A stretch of 62,699 bases of DNA from Methylobacterium marchantiae (GTDB lineage: Bacteria; Pseudomonadota; Alphaproteobacteria; Rhizobiales; Beijerinckiaceae), in the NCBI RefSeq assembly GCF_022179405.1, contig NZ_BPQT01000014.1, forward strand, positions 1 to 62,699, given 5' to 3'. Within the stretch, counting starts at the first letter, position 1; each line of letters starts with the position of its first letter. The position numbers were made by a program, and so were the translations under genes. The notes under the pieces are model-generated. The model was not told where the DNA came from. It saw only the letters and a program-made list of their open reading frames with translations, and did not search any database. Shown here piece after piece: positions 16,240 through 25,950 of the stretch.

Positions 16240-19224
16240 TCACGCCGCGCTCGCCGCACCGTGGAGCGCGTCCCACTCGCGGAGCGCCTGAGCGTCGCGC
16301 GGCGTCACGTCCGGATAATCGGGGTCGGACCCGACCGTCTCGGAGACTCGCCACGACCGGGCGCATTTGCGACCCTTGGCCGACCCGGAGACCACCGCCA
16401 CCCCGCGCACGTCGTCGAGGCGGAAGGCCTGTTCCGGTCCCTCGCCCTCGACGATCGTGATGCCGGAGGTGATGCAGACTTCCGAGAAGTCGATTCCTTC
16501 CAGCGCCGTCAGCAGATCGGCATCGGCGATGAACACAGTCGGTGCCGCTTCGAGGCTCGCGCCGATCCGCTTGGCGGCGCGCTCGATCTCCAGGGCGCCG
16601 GTGACGACGCGGCGGACCCGGCGGACCTTCTGCCAGCGTTCCGCGAGGGACGCGTTACGCCAGGAGGACGGGGTCTCGGGCAGGGTCTCGAGATGGACCG
16701 AGCCGACCTCCGACGGAGTGCGGTCGAGCCAGGCCTCCTCCGCCGTGAAGGCGAGCACCGGGGCCAGCCAGATCGTCACCCGCCGGAAGGTCTCGTCGAT
16801 CACCTGCAGCGAGGCGCGCCGGACCTGCGACGAGATCGGATCGCAGTAGAGCGCGTCCTTCCTCACGTCGAAGTAGAAGGCCGAGAGATCGCCGGTCATG
16901 AAGCCGTTGAGGAGCGCCACCACGCGCTTGGTGTCGAAGGTGGCGTAGGCCTCGCGGATCTCGCCGTCGAGTTCGCAGAGCCGATGCAGGATCAGCCGTT
17001 CGAGTTCGGGAAGGTCGGCATGTGGAACGCGCTCACCCGCCTCGAAATGTGCCAGAGAACCGAGCATCCAGCGCAGTGAATTGCGCAGTTTTCGGTAGGT
17101 CTCGGCAAAGGTCTTGATGATCTCCGGGCCGATGCGCAGGTCGTCGGCATAATCAGAGGCCGCCACCCACAGGCGCAGGATGTCGGCGCCCGAATCCTTG
17201 ATGACGCTCTGCGGCGCCACGACGTTGCCCTTCGATTTCGACATCTTCAGCCCCTTGGGGTCGAGGACGAACCCGTGGGTGAGGACGATGTCGTAGGGCG
17301 CGCGCCCCCTGGTTCCACTCGATTCGAGCAGCGACGACTGGAACCAGCCGCGATGCTGGTCGGAGCCTTCGAGATACATCACCGTATCCCGGCCGCCGTC
17401 GCGCTCGCGCACCACGCCGGACAGGCCCGGGAACTGCTCCGGATCATCGAGCACGAAAGCATGGGTCGAGCCGGAATCGAACCAGACGTCGAGGACGTCG
17501 GTCACCTTCTCGTACTCCGCCGGGTCGTATTCGGGCGCGAGGAAGCGGGCTCCGTCCGCATCGGTGAACCAAGCGTCGGCGCCCTCTGCGGCGAAGGCCG
17601 CTGCGATACGGGCGTTCACCGCCTCGTCGCGCAGGACCTCACTGGTGCCGCGCTTGACGAAGACCGTGATCGGCACGCCCCAGGCGCGCTGGCGCGAGAC
17701 CACCCAGTCGGGGCGGTTGGCGACCATGCCGTTGATGCGGTTCTTGCCCTGGGCGGGCACCCATTGCGTGTCGTCGATGGCCTTGAGGGCCACTTCGCGC
17801 AGGGTGCGGCCGTCGAGGGAGTCCACCGGCTTGTCCAGCGCGATGAACCATTGCGGCGTGTTGCGGAAGATCACCGGCTTCTTCGAGCGCCAGGAATGCG
17901 GATAGCTGTGCTTGAGCGTACCACGCGCCACCAGGGTGCCGGCTTCGGTGAGCGCCGCGATGACCGCCTTGTTGGCGTCGCCCTTCTCGCCCTTGGGGGT
18001 GAGAACGAGTTTTCCCGTGAAACCGGGCGCCTCCTCGGTGAGCGCACCATCTGCATCGACGGTGTAAGGGATACGGGTCTCGATGCCGCGCTGGGCGAGC
18101 GCGCGGCCATTGGCCATCCAGACCTCGAAATCCTCGCGGCCATGGCCCGGCGCTGTGTGGACGAAGCCGGTGCCGGCCTCGTCGGTGACGTGGTCTCCTT
18201 CCAGGAGAGGGACCTGGAAGTCGTAGCCAGCGGTGTGCCCGGCCAGCGGATGCGAGAGAGTGAGGCCGGCGAGTTCGGCGGCGGTCACGTCACGGACGCG
18301 CTCGAACGCCTCGACCCGAGCCGAGGCGAAGACGCTGGCGGCCAGGGTGTCGGCCAGGATGTAGGTGTCACCGGTCTTGGCCCAGTTCTCCTCGGCCGCC
18401 TGGGTCACGCGATAGAGACCGTAAGCCACGCGCTTCGAATAGGCGACGGCGCGGTTGCCCGGCATCGTCCAGGGAGTAGTGGTCCAGATCACGACGCGCG
18501 CGGCGGCGAGATCGCCGGATGCTCCGGCTTTCGGCCGGAACGCCGCAAAGATCGTGTCGCTGACGTGGTCCTCGTACTCGACTTCCGCTTCCGCCAGCGC
18601 CGTCTTCTCCACCACCGACCACATCACCGGTTTCGAGCCTCGGTAGAGCTGGCCCGTCATGGCGAAGGTCATGAGTTCGCGCGCGATCGCCGCCTCGGCC
18701 GGGAAGGCCATGGTCGCGTAGGGATGTTCCCAATCACCGGTGACGCCCAGCCGCTTGAACTCGGCCCGCTGCACGTCGAGCCAATGGCCGGCGAAGGTCC
18801 GGCATTCCTGGCGGAACTCGATGACCGGCACGTCGTCCTTGTTGCGGCCCTTGGCGCGGTACTGCTCCTCGATCTTCCACTCGATCGGCAGGCCGTGGCA
18901 GTCCCAGCCCGGCACGTAATTGGCGTCGTAGCCGAGGGTGCCCTGGCTGCGGACGATGACGTCCTTCAGGATCTTATTGAGCGCCGTGCCGATATGGATG
19001 TTGCCGTTGGCATAGGGCGGTCCGTCATGGAGCACGAATTTCGGCCGGCCCGCGGCCTTCACCCTGATCTGGCCGTAGAGGTCGATGGCGGCCCAGCGCT
19101 CCAGCAGGAGGGGCTCGCGCACCGGCAGACCGGCCCGCATGGGGAACTCGGTCTTCGGCAGGAACAGGGTCTGCGAATAGTCGCGGGCGGGCGGGCCGGC
19201 GTCGGTGGCTGTCGAATCGGTCAT
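16240..19224 (-). CDS. ileS: Isoleucyl-tRNA synthetase
   Basis: 994 aa class I synthetase. The N-terminal HIGH-type region [16 protein letters not shown], the HGLPIEWK motif, the editing-domain segment and KMSKSKGN are all present, and length matches alphaproteobacterial IleS. The C-terminal region is the shorter type without an obvious four-cysteine zinc knuckle. The start at 19224 gives MTDSTATD. The next 435 bp upstream carry no gene and should hold its promoter. Confidence 0.97.
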   Translation of the reverse strand: MTDSTATDAGPPARDYSQTLFLPKTEFPMRAGLPVREPLLLERWAAIDLYGQIRVKAAGRPKFVLHDGPPYANGNIHIGTALNKILKDVIVRSQGTLGYDANYVPGWDCHGLPIEWKIEEQYRAKGRNKDDVPVIEFRQECRTFAGHWLDVQRAEFKRLGVTGDWEHPYATMAFPAEAAIARELMTFAMTGQLYRGSKPVMWSVVEKTALAEAEVEYEDHVSDTIFAAFRPKAGASGDLAAARVVIWTTTPWTMPGNRAVAYSKRVAYGLYRVTQAAEENWAKTGDTYILADTLAASVFASARVEAFERVRDVTAAELAGLTLSHPLAGHTAGYDFQVPLLEGDHVTDEAGTGFVHTAPGHGREDFEVWMANGRALAQRGIETRIPYTVDADGALTEEAPGFTGKLVLTPKGEKGDANKAVIAALTEAGTLVARGTLKHSYPHSWRSKKPVIFRNTPQWFIALDKPVDSLDGRTLREVALKAIDDTQWVPAQGKNRINGMVANRPDWVVSRQRAWGVPITVFVKRGTSEVLRDEAVNARIAAAFAAEGADAWFTDADGARFLAPEYDPAEYEKVTDVLDVWFDSGSTHAFVLDDPEQFPGLSGVVRERDGGRDTVMYLEGSDQHRGWFQSSLLESSGTRGRAPYDIVLTHGFVLDPKGLKMSKSKGNVVAPQSVIKDSGADILRLWVAASDYADDLRIGPEIIKTFAETYRKLRNSLRWMLGSLAHFEAGERVPHADLPELERLILHRLCELDGEIREAYATFDTKRVVALLNGFMTGDLSAFYFDVRKDALYCDPISSQVRRASLQVIDETFRRVTIWLAPVLAFTAEEAWLDRTPSEVGSVHLETLPETPSSWRNASLAERWQKVRRVRRVVTGALEIERAAKRIGASLEAAPTVFIADADLLTALEGIDFSEVCITSGITIVEGEGPEQAFRLDDVRGVAVVSGSAKGRKCARSWRVSETVGSDPDYPDVTPRDAQALREWDALHGAASAA

Positions 19225-19659
19225 GGGGTCTTCTGCGAAACGGTGCGCTGATCTTCAAGACGGTCGGCGTCGGGCCGATGTCGGCGAACGGAGGCGGTGC
19301 GCCGCCCTCCCGGCTCCCGCTCGGGCCGCCTCAGCGGCCTTCAGGCGGAGGCCGGGCTCGTAATTCGAAGGCGGCCGAGACCGCGCGGGACGTCATGAAC
19401 GCGCATGGCCGGCTTCTAGCAGCGCCGGGCGGCGGAGGCCAGCAGCCGCTGGACCATCATCGTCCCCGCGTGATCCTGCCCTTCACCTTAACTCGCGATC
19501 ACCCTGTGCGATCGATGCCACCTTTTCGAAGCTCGGCCGTTATCTGACACGCGTGACGGTGCGCCGCCCGGTCGAGGACGGTGCAGGCCCGAGCGCCCCA
19601 AGGTCGATCCAGCCGCCGAAACGCGGCTGGTGCCTGAGGAAAAGAAGAGGAAGCCCGTC
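19225..19659. other. Intergenic region between divergent ileS and a glycine-zipper protein gene
   Basis: 435 bp. Stop-free frames occur on both strands but have Pro/Ala/Arg-rich compositions typical of GC-rich noncoding frames and no ribosome sites. No T-box is expected in this lineage and none is seen. The region should hold promoters for both flanking genes. Confidence 0.4.
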
Positions 19660-19926
19660 ATGAAAAAGGCATTGCTCGCCGCAACCCTGGTTCTTTCCGC
19701 CTTCGCGCTATCCGGCGCGGCCGAGGCCCAGGGCCTTCCCGGCGGCGTCCGTCGCGGTGCGGCAGAAGGTGATCGCGTCGGCGGACCGATCGGCGGCATC
19801 GTCGGCGGTGCGGTCGGTGGCGCGGTCGGAACGGTCAACGGCGCCCTCGGGATCGATCCGGGCCGCCGCGCCTACCGCACGCGCATGAACTCGCGTCGCC
19901 ATTATCGCCACCGTCACCACCGCTGA
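19660..19926 (+). CDS. Small exported glycine-zipper protein
   Basis: 88 aa. Signal peptide MKKALLAATLVLSAFALSGAAEAQG; the mature protein is a glycine zipper (GGPIGGIVGGAVGGAVG) followed by a basic His/Arg tail YRHRHHR. Such proteins insert in or associate with the envelope, and many relatives are only called hypothetical. GAGGAAG lies 5 bp before the ATG at 19660, which fixes this start against an upstream in-frame one. Confidence 0.72.
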   Translation: MKKALLAATLVLSAFALSGAAEAQGLPGGVRRGAAEGDRVGGPIGGIVGGAVGGAVGTVNGALGIDPGRRAYRTRMNSRRHYRHRHHR

Positions 19927-20054
19927 GGCGGCACCGGCCCGGCCTTCCCGATAATCGGGAGGGCCGGGCTCATCGCGCGCAACGCGGCGCATTCGTTTAA
20001 GCTTGTCTTTATGCCGACCTGACAATGTCGGCCCGTTCTTTTGCATCGGGCGGC

Positions 20055-20309
20055 ATGCCAATGGCTAAGTGGGTTCCCCTGACGGCCCTCTTCGGGCTCG
20101 TATGTCTGATGGTCATCCCGACACCCGGCATCATCGGAATCATGATCGGGAGCGTCTGCGCCCTCGCCATCATCGTCAGCGCGATCATCCTGGCCATCGA
20201 CCGCCTGGCCGGACGCCTCGCGATCATGGTCTCGCGCAGGAAGCAGGCCCGAGCACCGAAGCGCAACCGCGCCGTACATGCGCATTCGGGCATGACCAGA
20301 AAAGTCTGA
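20055..20309 (+). CDS. Putative small membrane protein
   Basis: 84 aa. Two adjacent hydrophobic stretches (MAKWVPLTALFGLVCLMVI and IIGIMIGSVCALAIIVSA) are followed by a basic cytosolic tail with RRKQARAPKRNR. The ribosome site is weak, and the ATG at 20061 is an equally good start. The regular hydrophobic pattern argues for a real protein, but no family is recognised. Confidence 0.45.
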   Translation: MPMAKWVPLTALFGLVCLMVIPTPGIIGIMIGSVCALAIIVSAIILAIDRLAGRLAIMVSRRKQARAPKRNRAVHAHSGMTRKV

Positions 20310-20386
20310 AACGCTGCCACTCTGTGACAGATGAGCCCTATCAGCCTGTCTCCGTAGTCATGGTCGCTCGGAAAACCTGATCCCGC

Positions 20387-20941
20387 TCAGACCAGACGAT
20401 CGCCCTGGATCGGGACGACCAGTGCATCCGCGTCGTCCTCGTCGGTCTCGATATCGGAATCCCCATCCACCTCGTGACCGGTCATGCCCGACACGTCGGC
20501 CAGGTTGCGAGCCGCCTTGCGCAGGAGCTTGCGCAGACGGCGGCGCTCCTTGCCGTCGAAACCATCGAGCATCTCCGATTCGACGTCGTCCCAGATCCGC
20601 TCGATCGCTTCCGCCTTGGCGAGCCCCGTATCGGTGAGGCGCACGCGGACGATGCGGCCGTCGCCGGCCTCGGCCCGACGCTCGACGAAGCCGAGGGCGG
20701 CCAGCCGGGAAATCGTCTTCGACGCGGTGGGCGGACGGACCCGCAGGGTGGCTGCGAGATCGCCCATGGTCATGGTGCCGGCAACGGCCAGGGCCTGCAC
20801 CACCTGCTCCTGTCCGGCGAACAGGTCGAGGGCAGCGAGTCGATCACCCACCCGCGAGCGGTGGAGCCGCGCGGCCTGGACCAGGGCCCAGCCGACGCTC
20901 TTCGAACCCGGAGGGCGGATACGCTTGTCGGACTTGCCCAT
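20387..20941 (-). CDS. MarR-family transcriptional regulator
   Basis: 184 aa. The winged-helix core is evident: MTMGDLAATLRVRPPTASKTISRLAALGFVERR, then the basic wing DGRIVRVRLTDTGL. Flanking helices mediate dimerisation. The C-terminus has an acidic extension (DSDIETDEDDAD) beyond the normal MarR length. The ATG at 20941 (MGKSDKRI) gives the standard N-terminal helix. No obvious target gene is adjacent. Confidence 0.85.
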   Translation of the reverse strand: MGKSDKRIRPPGSKSVGWALVQAARLHRSRVGDRLAALDLFAGQEQVVQALAVAGTMTMGDLAATLRVRPPTASKTISRLAALGFVERRAEAGDGRIVRVRLTDTGLAKAEAIERIWDDVESEMLDGFDGKERRRLRKLLRKAARNLADVSGMTGHEVDGDSDIETDEDDADALVVPIQGDRLV

Positions 20942-21221
20942 CGTCTGTTCGCTGTCCCTGTCGGTCCTGCCCGACGATGCGGCCTTGCCGGACGATACCG
21001 CCAGTCGTTCTTCAGCCGAAACCATCGCCGCCCGACTCCACCGCTCACAGAGGGCCGAATTCCTCCGATCCCGAAAGACCCGGGCGGACGGAAACGGCCA
21101 TTTGCGCGCATGTGCCGTCCGGCTCGTGAAGCTGAGATGACAGCGGGCCTGGATTCCCGATGAAAACGTCGGCCGGCAAAGGAAACCTTGCCGGCCTGCC
21201 ATCCGCCCCGATCGGATGTCT

Positions 21222-21620
21222 TCAGCAGGGCATCAGGCTCTGGATCTGATGAAGGATGTCCTCGCCGGTGCAGGGACGCGAGATGAAGCGGGCGCCTGCA
21301 GGGATGCGCTCCGGATCCGGAGCGGCACGACCCGAAACGATGACGATCGGCAGGGTCGGACGCGCTTCCGACACCGCATTGGCGAGATCGAACCCGTTGA
21401 CCTTGCCTGACAGTTCCACGTCCGTGATCAACCCGCAGATGTCCGGCCGGGCCTGGAGTATGCCGAGGGCCCTCTCGGCCGAGGCGCATTGCACCGTCTC
21501 GTAGCCGCCATCCTCCAATACGTCCCCGAGGTCCATGATCGTCAGGGCCTCATCCTCGACGAGGAGGATCACCGGCCTGTCGTCGTCCGAGCGCGTCGTC
21601 TCATTCACCACGATGCCCAC
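21222..21620 (-). CDS. Single-domain response regulator (receiver)
   Basis: 132 aa CheY-like receiver only. The acidic pocket is in LLVEDEA, the phosphoacceptor Asp is in LITDVEL, the Thr/Ser position is in IVIVSGRAA, and the usual terminal Lys position appears as Arg in FISRPCTGEDI. There is no output domain, as in alphaproteobacterial FATGUY-type or DivK-like regulators. The Lys-to-Arg change at the K position may alter signalling. The cognate kinase is unknown; the HisKA_2 kinase at 3.5-4.7 kb is a candidate only by class. Confidence 0.85.
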   Translation of the reverse strand: MGIVVNETTRSDDDRPVILLVEDEALTIMDLGDVLEDGGYETVQCASAERALGILQARPDICGLITDVELSGKVNGFDLANAVSEARPTLPIVIVSGRAAPDPERIPAGARFISRPCTGEDILHQIQSLMPC

Positions 21621-21693
21621 CCTTCACCGTTTGACCCAACCTGACCCAACGATAAACATCCGTTCAGGTTGCAGCGGCCGAGCGGCCAGATTT

Positions 21694-23013
21694 TCACGCT
21701 CCGAGACTTGGGTCCAACGTTTGGCGAACGGCAACGGTGACGGCTGCGCACAGACGGTCGAGATCGTCCGGTGCGATGGTCAGGGCCGGCGTCAGGTAGA
21801 CGATGTCGCCGAAGGGGCGAACCCAGACGCCGCTCTCGATCAAGCGCGCCTTGAGCGCCGCGAGATCTGGCGTACGGTCGAATTGCACCACGCCGATGGC
21901 TCCCAGGACACGGATATCCGCGACACCGGCGAGGCCGCGCAGGCCTGCGAGCCCGTCCCGCAGGCCGTTCTCGATCGTCCGCGCCTGTTCCAGACGAGGC
22001 TCGGTCTCGAACAGGTCGAGGCTGGCATTGGCGGCGGCGCAGGCGAGGGGATTGGCCATGAAGGTCGGCCCGTGCATCAGCGCCGCCGACGGATCATCCG
22101 ACAGGAACGTTTCGAAGACGCAACGCCGCGCCATCGTCGCGGCCAGCGCCATGGTGCCGCCGGTGAGTGCCTTGGACAGGCACAGGATGTCGGGCACGAT
22201 CCCGGCCTGCTCGCAGGCGAACAGAGTGCCGGTGCGGCCGAACCCGGTGAAGATCTCGTCGGCGATGAGGGGCAGACCGTGCCGGCGCGCGGCCTCCGCC
22301 ACCCGTGCCAGAGTCGCTGGCGCGTGCATCACCATGCCGCCCGCGCCCTGGACCAGCGGTTCGACGATCATTGCGGCGAGTGTGTCGCCGTGTTCGGACA
22401 AAGCGCGTTCGAGGGCCTCAGTCGTGGCGTCGTCCGTAGGCAGGTCGCAGAACAACTGAGCCGGCAAATAGGCGCCGAAACGCCGATGCATGCCCTCCTC
22501 CGGGTCACAGATCGACATCGCCCCCATCGTATCGCCGTGATAGCCGCCGCGGAAGGCGAGGAAGCGACTGCGTCCGGCGATCCCGCGGTTGAGCCACATC
22601 TGCGCGGCCATCTTCAGGGCCACCTCCACCGCCACCGATCCGGAATCGGTGAAGAAGACATGATCGAGGTCTCCCGGCGCCAGGGCGGCGAGGCGCGATG
22701 CCAGGCGCTCGGCGGGCGCATGGGTCAGCCCGCCGAACATCACATGCGGCATGGTATCGAGCTGAGCCGCCACGGCCGCGCGGATATGCGGATGGTTGTA
22801 GCCATGGACCGCCGTCCACCACGAGGCGATGCCGTCGATGAGCTCGCGCCCGTCGGCCAGAACGATGCGCGAACCCGAGGTGCGCACCGCTTCGAGCGGT
22901 GGCGCCGCCGACTTCATCTGGGTGTAGGGCCGCCAAAGGGTGTTCGTTTCGCGCGCGGACGTGGAATGGGGGATCATGGAATGGGGGATGGGGATGGAGC
23001 GCGGGGCGGTCAA
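21694..23013 (-). CDS. bioA: Adenosylmethionine-8-amino-7-oxononanoate aminotransferase
   Basis: 439 aa class III aminotransferase that converts KAPA to DAPA in biotin synthesis. LWRPYTQMK at the N-terminus and GIASWWTAVHGYNHP are BioA hallmarks. PLP ligands are in ADEIFTGFGRTGTLFA and the lysine in CLSKALTGG. The first 16 residues (MTAPRSIPIPHSMIPHS) contain an in-frame 15-bp duplication, so either the first or the second methionine may be the start. It is divergent from a membrane-protein gene with a 74-bp gap. Confidence 0.94.
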   Translation of the reverse strand: MTAPRSIPIPHSMIPHSTSARETNTLWRPYTQMKSAAPPLEAVRTSGSRIVLADGRELIDGIASWWTAVHGYNHPHIRAAVAAQLDTMPHVMFGGLTHAPAERLASRLAALAPGDLDHVFFTDSGSVAVEVALKMAAQMWLNRGIAGRSRFLAFRGGYHGDTMGAMSICDPEEGMHRRFGAYLPAQLFCDLPTDDATTEALERALSEHGDTLAAMIVEPLVQGAGGMVMHAPATLARVAEAARRHGLPLIADEIFTGFGRTGTLFACEQAGIVPDILCLSKALTGGTMALAATMARRCVFETFLSDDPSAALMHGPTFMANPLACAAANASLDLFETEPRLEQARTIENGLRDGLAGLRGLAGVADIRVLGAIGVVQFDRTPDLAALKARLIESGVWVRPFGDIVYLTPALTIAPDDLDRLCAAVTVAVRQTLDPSLGA

Positions 23014-23087
23014 GGGACCGAGGCTCTAACCCGATCTTAAAGCCGCCGGCCGCATCCTCTGCGGCCTCAACCCTCCAGGCGATCGAG

Positions 23088-24710
23088 ATGCCTTCCGCGG
23101 GGGATGTCCGGTTCCGGGAACGTCCAGTGGTTGCCGAGCGCGTGTCGCCTGCCGAGAGATCCAGCATCGACGCGGCCGGGCTTTGGAGCGCGTCTCCGCT
23201 GGCTCTCGCGGTCTTCGCGCTCCTGTTCGCCGTCGCCCTGCTGCCGGTGCTGGCGATGCCGATCCCGGCGATGGTCGACTACCCCAACCATCTCGCCCGC
23301 ATGCATATCCTGGTTCGGGACGGGACGCCGGCCTCCCACCCGTTCTACCGGGTGACCTGGGCGTTCTACCCGAACCTCGCCATGGATCTCGTCGTGCCGC
23401 GTATCGCGCGGCTCACCGGAGTCGAGTCCGCGACCCGCCTGTTCCTGCTGGCGAGCCAGATCCTCACGGTGACCGGTGCCTGCGCCATTGAGTTCGCGGT
23501 GAAGCGCCGCTTCCAGGTGAGCGGCTTTCTCGCCCTGATGGTGCTCTACAGCGTGCCCTTCGCCTGGGGCTTCGTGAATTTCCAGTTCGCCCTCGGCCTC
23601 GCGCTCTGGGGCGTCGCCGCCTGGATCACCCTTCAGGACCGTGGCTGGGCACTCCGGCTCGCAAGTCACACGCTGTTCGTCGCCCTGCTGTTCGGCTCCC
23701 ACCTGTTCGCACTCGGCCTCTACGGCTTCACCCTCGGCATGCACGAGATGTGGCGTGCACGGTCCCGGCATCCGCCTCTGCGGGAAACGGTCCTGCGCTT
23801 TCTCGCCCTGGCCCTGCCGGCACTCCTCGCCTTCGGGGTCATGAGGGCCAGCGGAGGCTCCGTCGGCCAGGAGGGCACCGCCTGGAACGGCCAGGCGAAG
23901 CTGATCATGGCCTTCGCGACGCTGAATGGCTACGACCTGTGGCTCTCTGCCGCCGGGACGATCATCCTCGTCGGCCTCACCGCCCTGCTCGCTCTGCGTG
24001 GCGCGTTCCGTCCGGTTCAGTCCGGATATTGGCTGGCGGCCGGTCTCGCCTGTCTCTTCGTCGTTCTGCCGTCACGCCTGTTCGACACCGCCTTCGTCGA
24101 TCTGCGCGTGACGGTTGCCGCCCTCCTCATCGTTCCGGGCTTCATCGTGGTGTCGCCGCCGAGCCGGGCGTGGGGTCGGATCGCCGGGGCGGCCATCCTC
24201 GGCCTGACCGTGGCGAATGTGAGCTGCGCGCTCGCCATCGCGGCGATCTATCGGGGCGAGTACGCAGCCCTCCTCACGTCCTTCGAACAGTTGAAGCCGG
24301 GCTCGCGCGTACTCGTCGGCCATAGCGGCAGCGGCAAGGACCCGCCCCTCGACGATCTGGCCGATTACCCGATCTACAACGCGGCGACGCTGGCCGTCGC
24401 TTACGCGGATGCGTTCGTGCCGACGCTGTTCACCTCCATCGGCAAACAGCCGGTCACGGTGATCGATGCCTATCGCCCTCTCGCCGTCCCCTATGGCGGC
24501 CCGACGCCGACGGCGATCCTGCGGGAGGTGGCCGAGGGCCGGCCCAGCGACGAGGCGCCGGGCTATACCCGCGCCTGGACGAAGGATTTCGACTACCTCT
24601 ACGTGGTCGGCCCCTCGGCACCGAACCCGATGCCGGGTCTGCTCGTGCCGCTGGCCGCTTCCTCGCGTTTCGCGCTCTATCGTATCGAGAAGCCCGGTCC
24701 CAGCGAGTGA
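23088..24710 (+). CDS. Polytopic membrane protein of unknown function
   Basis: About 540 aa with roughly eleven hydrophobic segments, then a C-terminal soluble portion. The first loop carries PAMVDYPNHLARMHIL, an acidic periplasmic loop with the topology of GT-C glycosyltransferases. No diagnostic catalytic motif can be confirmed, so a transferase role is only suggested. The ATG at 23088 has a weak ribosome site and the start is uncertain. bioF follows after 50 bp on the same strand, which may reflect co-transcription rather than shared function. Confidence 0.7.
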   Translation: MPSAGDVRFRERPVVAERVSPAERSSIDAAGLWSASPLALAVFALLFAVALLPVLAMPIPAMVDYPNHLARMHILVRDGTPASHPFYRVTWAFYPNLAMDLVVPRIARLTGVESATRLFLLASQILTVTGACAIEFAVKRRFQVSGFLALMVLYSVPFAWGFVNFQFALGLALWGVAAWITLQDRGWALRLASHTLFVALLFGSHLFALGLYGFTLGMHEMWRARSRHPPLRETVLRFLALALPALLAFGVMRASGGSVGQEGTAWNGQAKLIMAFATLNGYDLWLSAAGTIILVGLTALLALRGAFRPVQSGYWLAAGLACLFVVLPSRLFDTAFVDLRVTVAALLIVPGFIVVSPPSRAWGRIAGAAILGLTVANVSCALAIAAIYRGEYAALLTSFEQLKPGSRVLVGHSGSGKDPPLDDLADYPIYNAATLAVAYADAFVPTLFTSIGKQPVTVIDAYRPLAVPYGGPTPTAILREVAEGRPSDEAPGYTRAWTKDFDYLYVVGPSAPNPMPGLLVPLAASSRFALYRIEKPGPSE

Positions 24711-24760
24711 TCGCGGCGCTCGCTTGACATCGCGGAGGGACGAGCCTCCTTCCCAGCTCC

Positions 24761-25948
24761 ATGTCCAGCCCCGACAATCCTTCCGGTCGCGCCGGCGCCA
24801 GCAGCCTGGAAACCTTCGCGCGCGATCATCTCGTCCGCCTCGGCGAGACGTCCCTGCGCCGGCACCTCATCCCCACCGTCCGCGGTCCGCATTCGGTTGC
24901 GGCGCGACACGGGCGCAGCCTCGTCTCCTTTTCCTGCAACGACTATCTCGGCCTGTCGCAGGATCCGCGCGTCATCGCGGCGGTTCAGGCCGCGACCGCC
25001 CTTTACGGGACGGGGGCCGGTGCCTCCCGTCTCGTCACCGGCAGCCACCCGCCCCTCGCCGCCCTGGAAGAGCGCCTCGCCGCCCATAAGGGGACGGAAG
25101 CGGCCCTGGTCTTCGGCAGCGGCTATCTCGCCAATCTCGGCATCGTCTCCGGGCTCGCGGGCCCGCGCGATCTGATCCTCGTGGACGCGCTCGGCCATTC
25201 CTGCCTCTGGGCGGGCGCACGGCTCTCCGGCGCGAAGGTGGTGCGGTTCGCCCATAACGACCTCGGCGATCTCGAAGGGCAGCTGGCCAAGTATCGCTCC
25301 CGCCACCAACATGCGCTGATCCTCACCGAGCGCGTCTTCAGCATGGATGGCGACCGGGGACCCATCGCCGACATTCTGTGTCTCGCGGAGGCACACGACG
25401 CCTGGACCCTGGTGGACGACGCCCACGGCCTCGGCGTCATCGGGAAGGACGCGCGGGCGCCCCTCGAAATGGGCACCCTGTCGAAGGCGCTCGGCTCCTA
25501 TGGCGGCTATCTCTGCGCGTCCCGCGCCGTGGTCGACTTGATGACGAGCCGCGCGCGCAGCTTCGTCTACACCACCGGCCTGCCGCCGGCCTCTGCCGCC
25601 GCCGCGCTCGCCGCCCTGGAGATCATGGAAGCCGAGCCCGACTTCGCCGCCCGACCCCTGGCGCTCGCCCGCCGCTTCACCGCCCGGCTCGGTCTGCCCG
25701 AGGCGCAGAGCCCGATCGTCCCCATCCTCATCGGCGAGGCGGAAGCGGCGCTCGCTCTGTCGGCGGCCCTGGAGGAGCGCGGCTACCTCGTCGTCGCCAT
25801 CCGCCCGCCCACGGTCCCGGCCGGAACGGCACGATTGCGGGTGGCCTTCTCGGCGGCACATACCGAGGCGCAGGTGGACGCGCTGGCCGAGGCGGTCAGG
25901 GCGCTGGGGTTCGAAACCCTCCCCCCTCAGCGGGAGAGGGTTCGTTAG
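24761..25948 (+). CDS. bioF: 8-Amino-7-oxononanoate synthase
   Basis: 395 aa alpha-oxoamine synthase that condenses pimeloyl-thioester and alanine. VSFSCNDYLGLSQDP, GAGASRLVTGSHP, VDDAHGLGVIG and the PLP lysine in MGTLSKALGSYGGY are present. The last ten residues (TLPPQRERVR) are encoded by a GC-rich palindrome that is repeated elsewhere in the window, so the C-terminus appears to be read-through of a repeat element. Confidence 0.95.
   Translation: MSSPDNPSGRAGASSLETFARDHLVRLGETSLRRHLIPTVRGPHSVAARHGRSLVSFSCNDYLGLSQDPRVIAAVQAATALYGTGAGASRLVTGSHPPLAALEERLAAHKGTEAALVFGSGYLANLGIVSGLAGPRDLILVDALGHSCLWAGARLSGAKVVRFAHNDLGDLEGQLAKYRSRHQHALILTERVFSMDGDRGPIADILCLAEAHDAWTLVDDAHGLGVIGKDARAPLEMGTLSKALGSYGGYLCASRAVVDLMTSRARSFVYTTGLPPASAAAALAALEIMEAEPDFAARPLALARRFTARLGLPEAQSPIVPILIGEAEAALALSAALEERGYLVVAIRPPTVPAGTARLRVAFSAAHTEAQVDALAEAVRALGFETLPPQRERVR
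25915..25942. repeat. GC-rich palindrome overlapping the bioF 3' end
   Basis: AACCCTCCCC, a short loop, then GGGAGAGGGTT form a hairpin that overlaps the last codons of bioF and ends 9 bp before the convergent acyltransferase stop codon. It is related to the hairpins at 3504-3528 and 43830-43852 and may terminate transcription from both sides. Confidence 0.5.
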
Positions 25949-25950
25949 CT

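Noticed and set aside
19278-19547. Plus-strand frame upstream of the glycine-zipper gene
   Set aside because: Pro/Arg/Gly-rich sequence, no ribosome site, no motif. It looks like a noncoding GC-rich frame.
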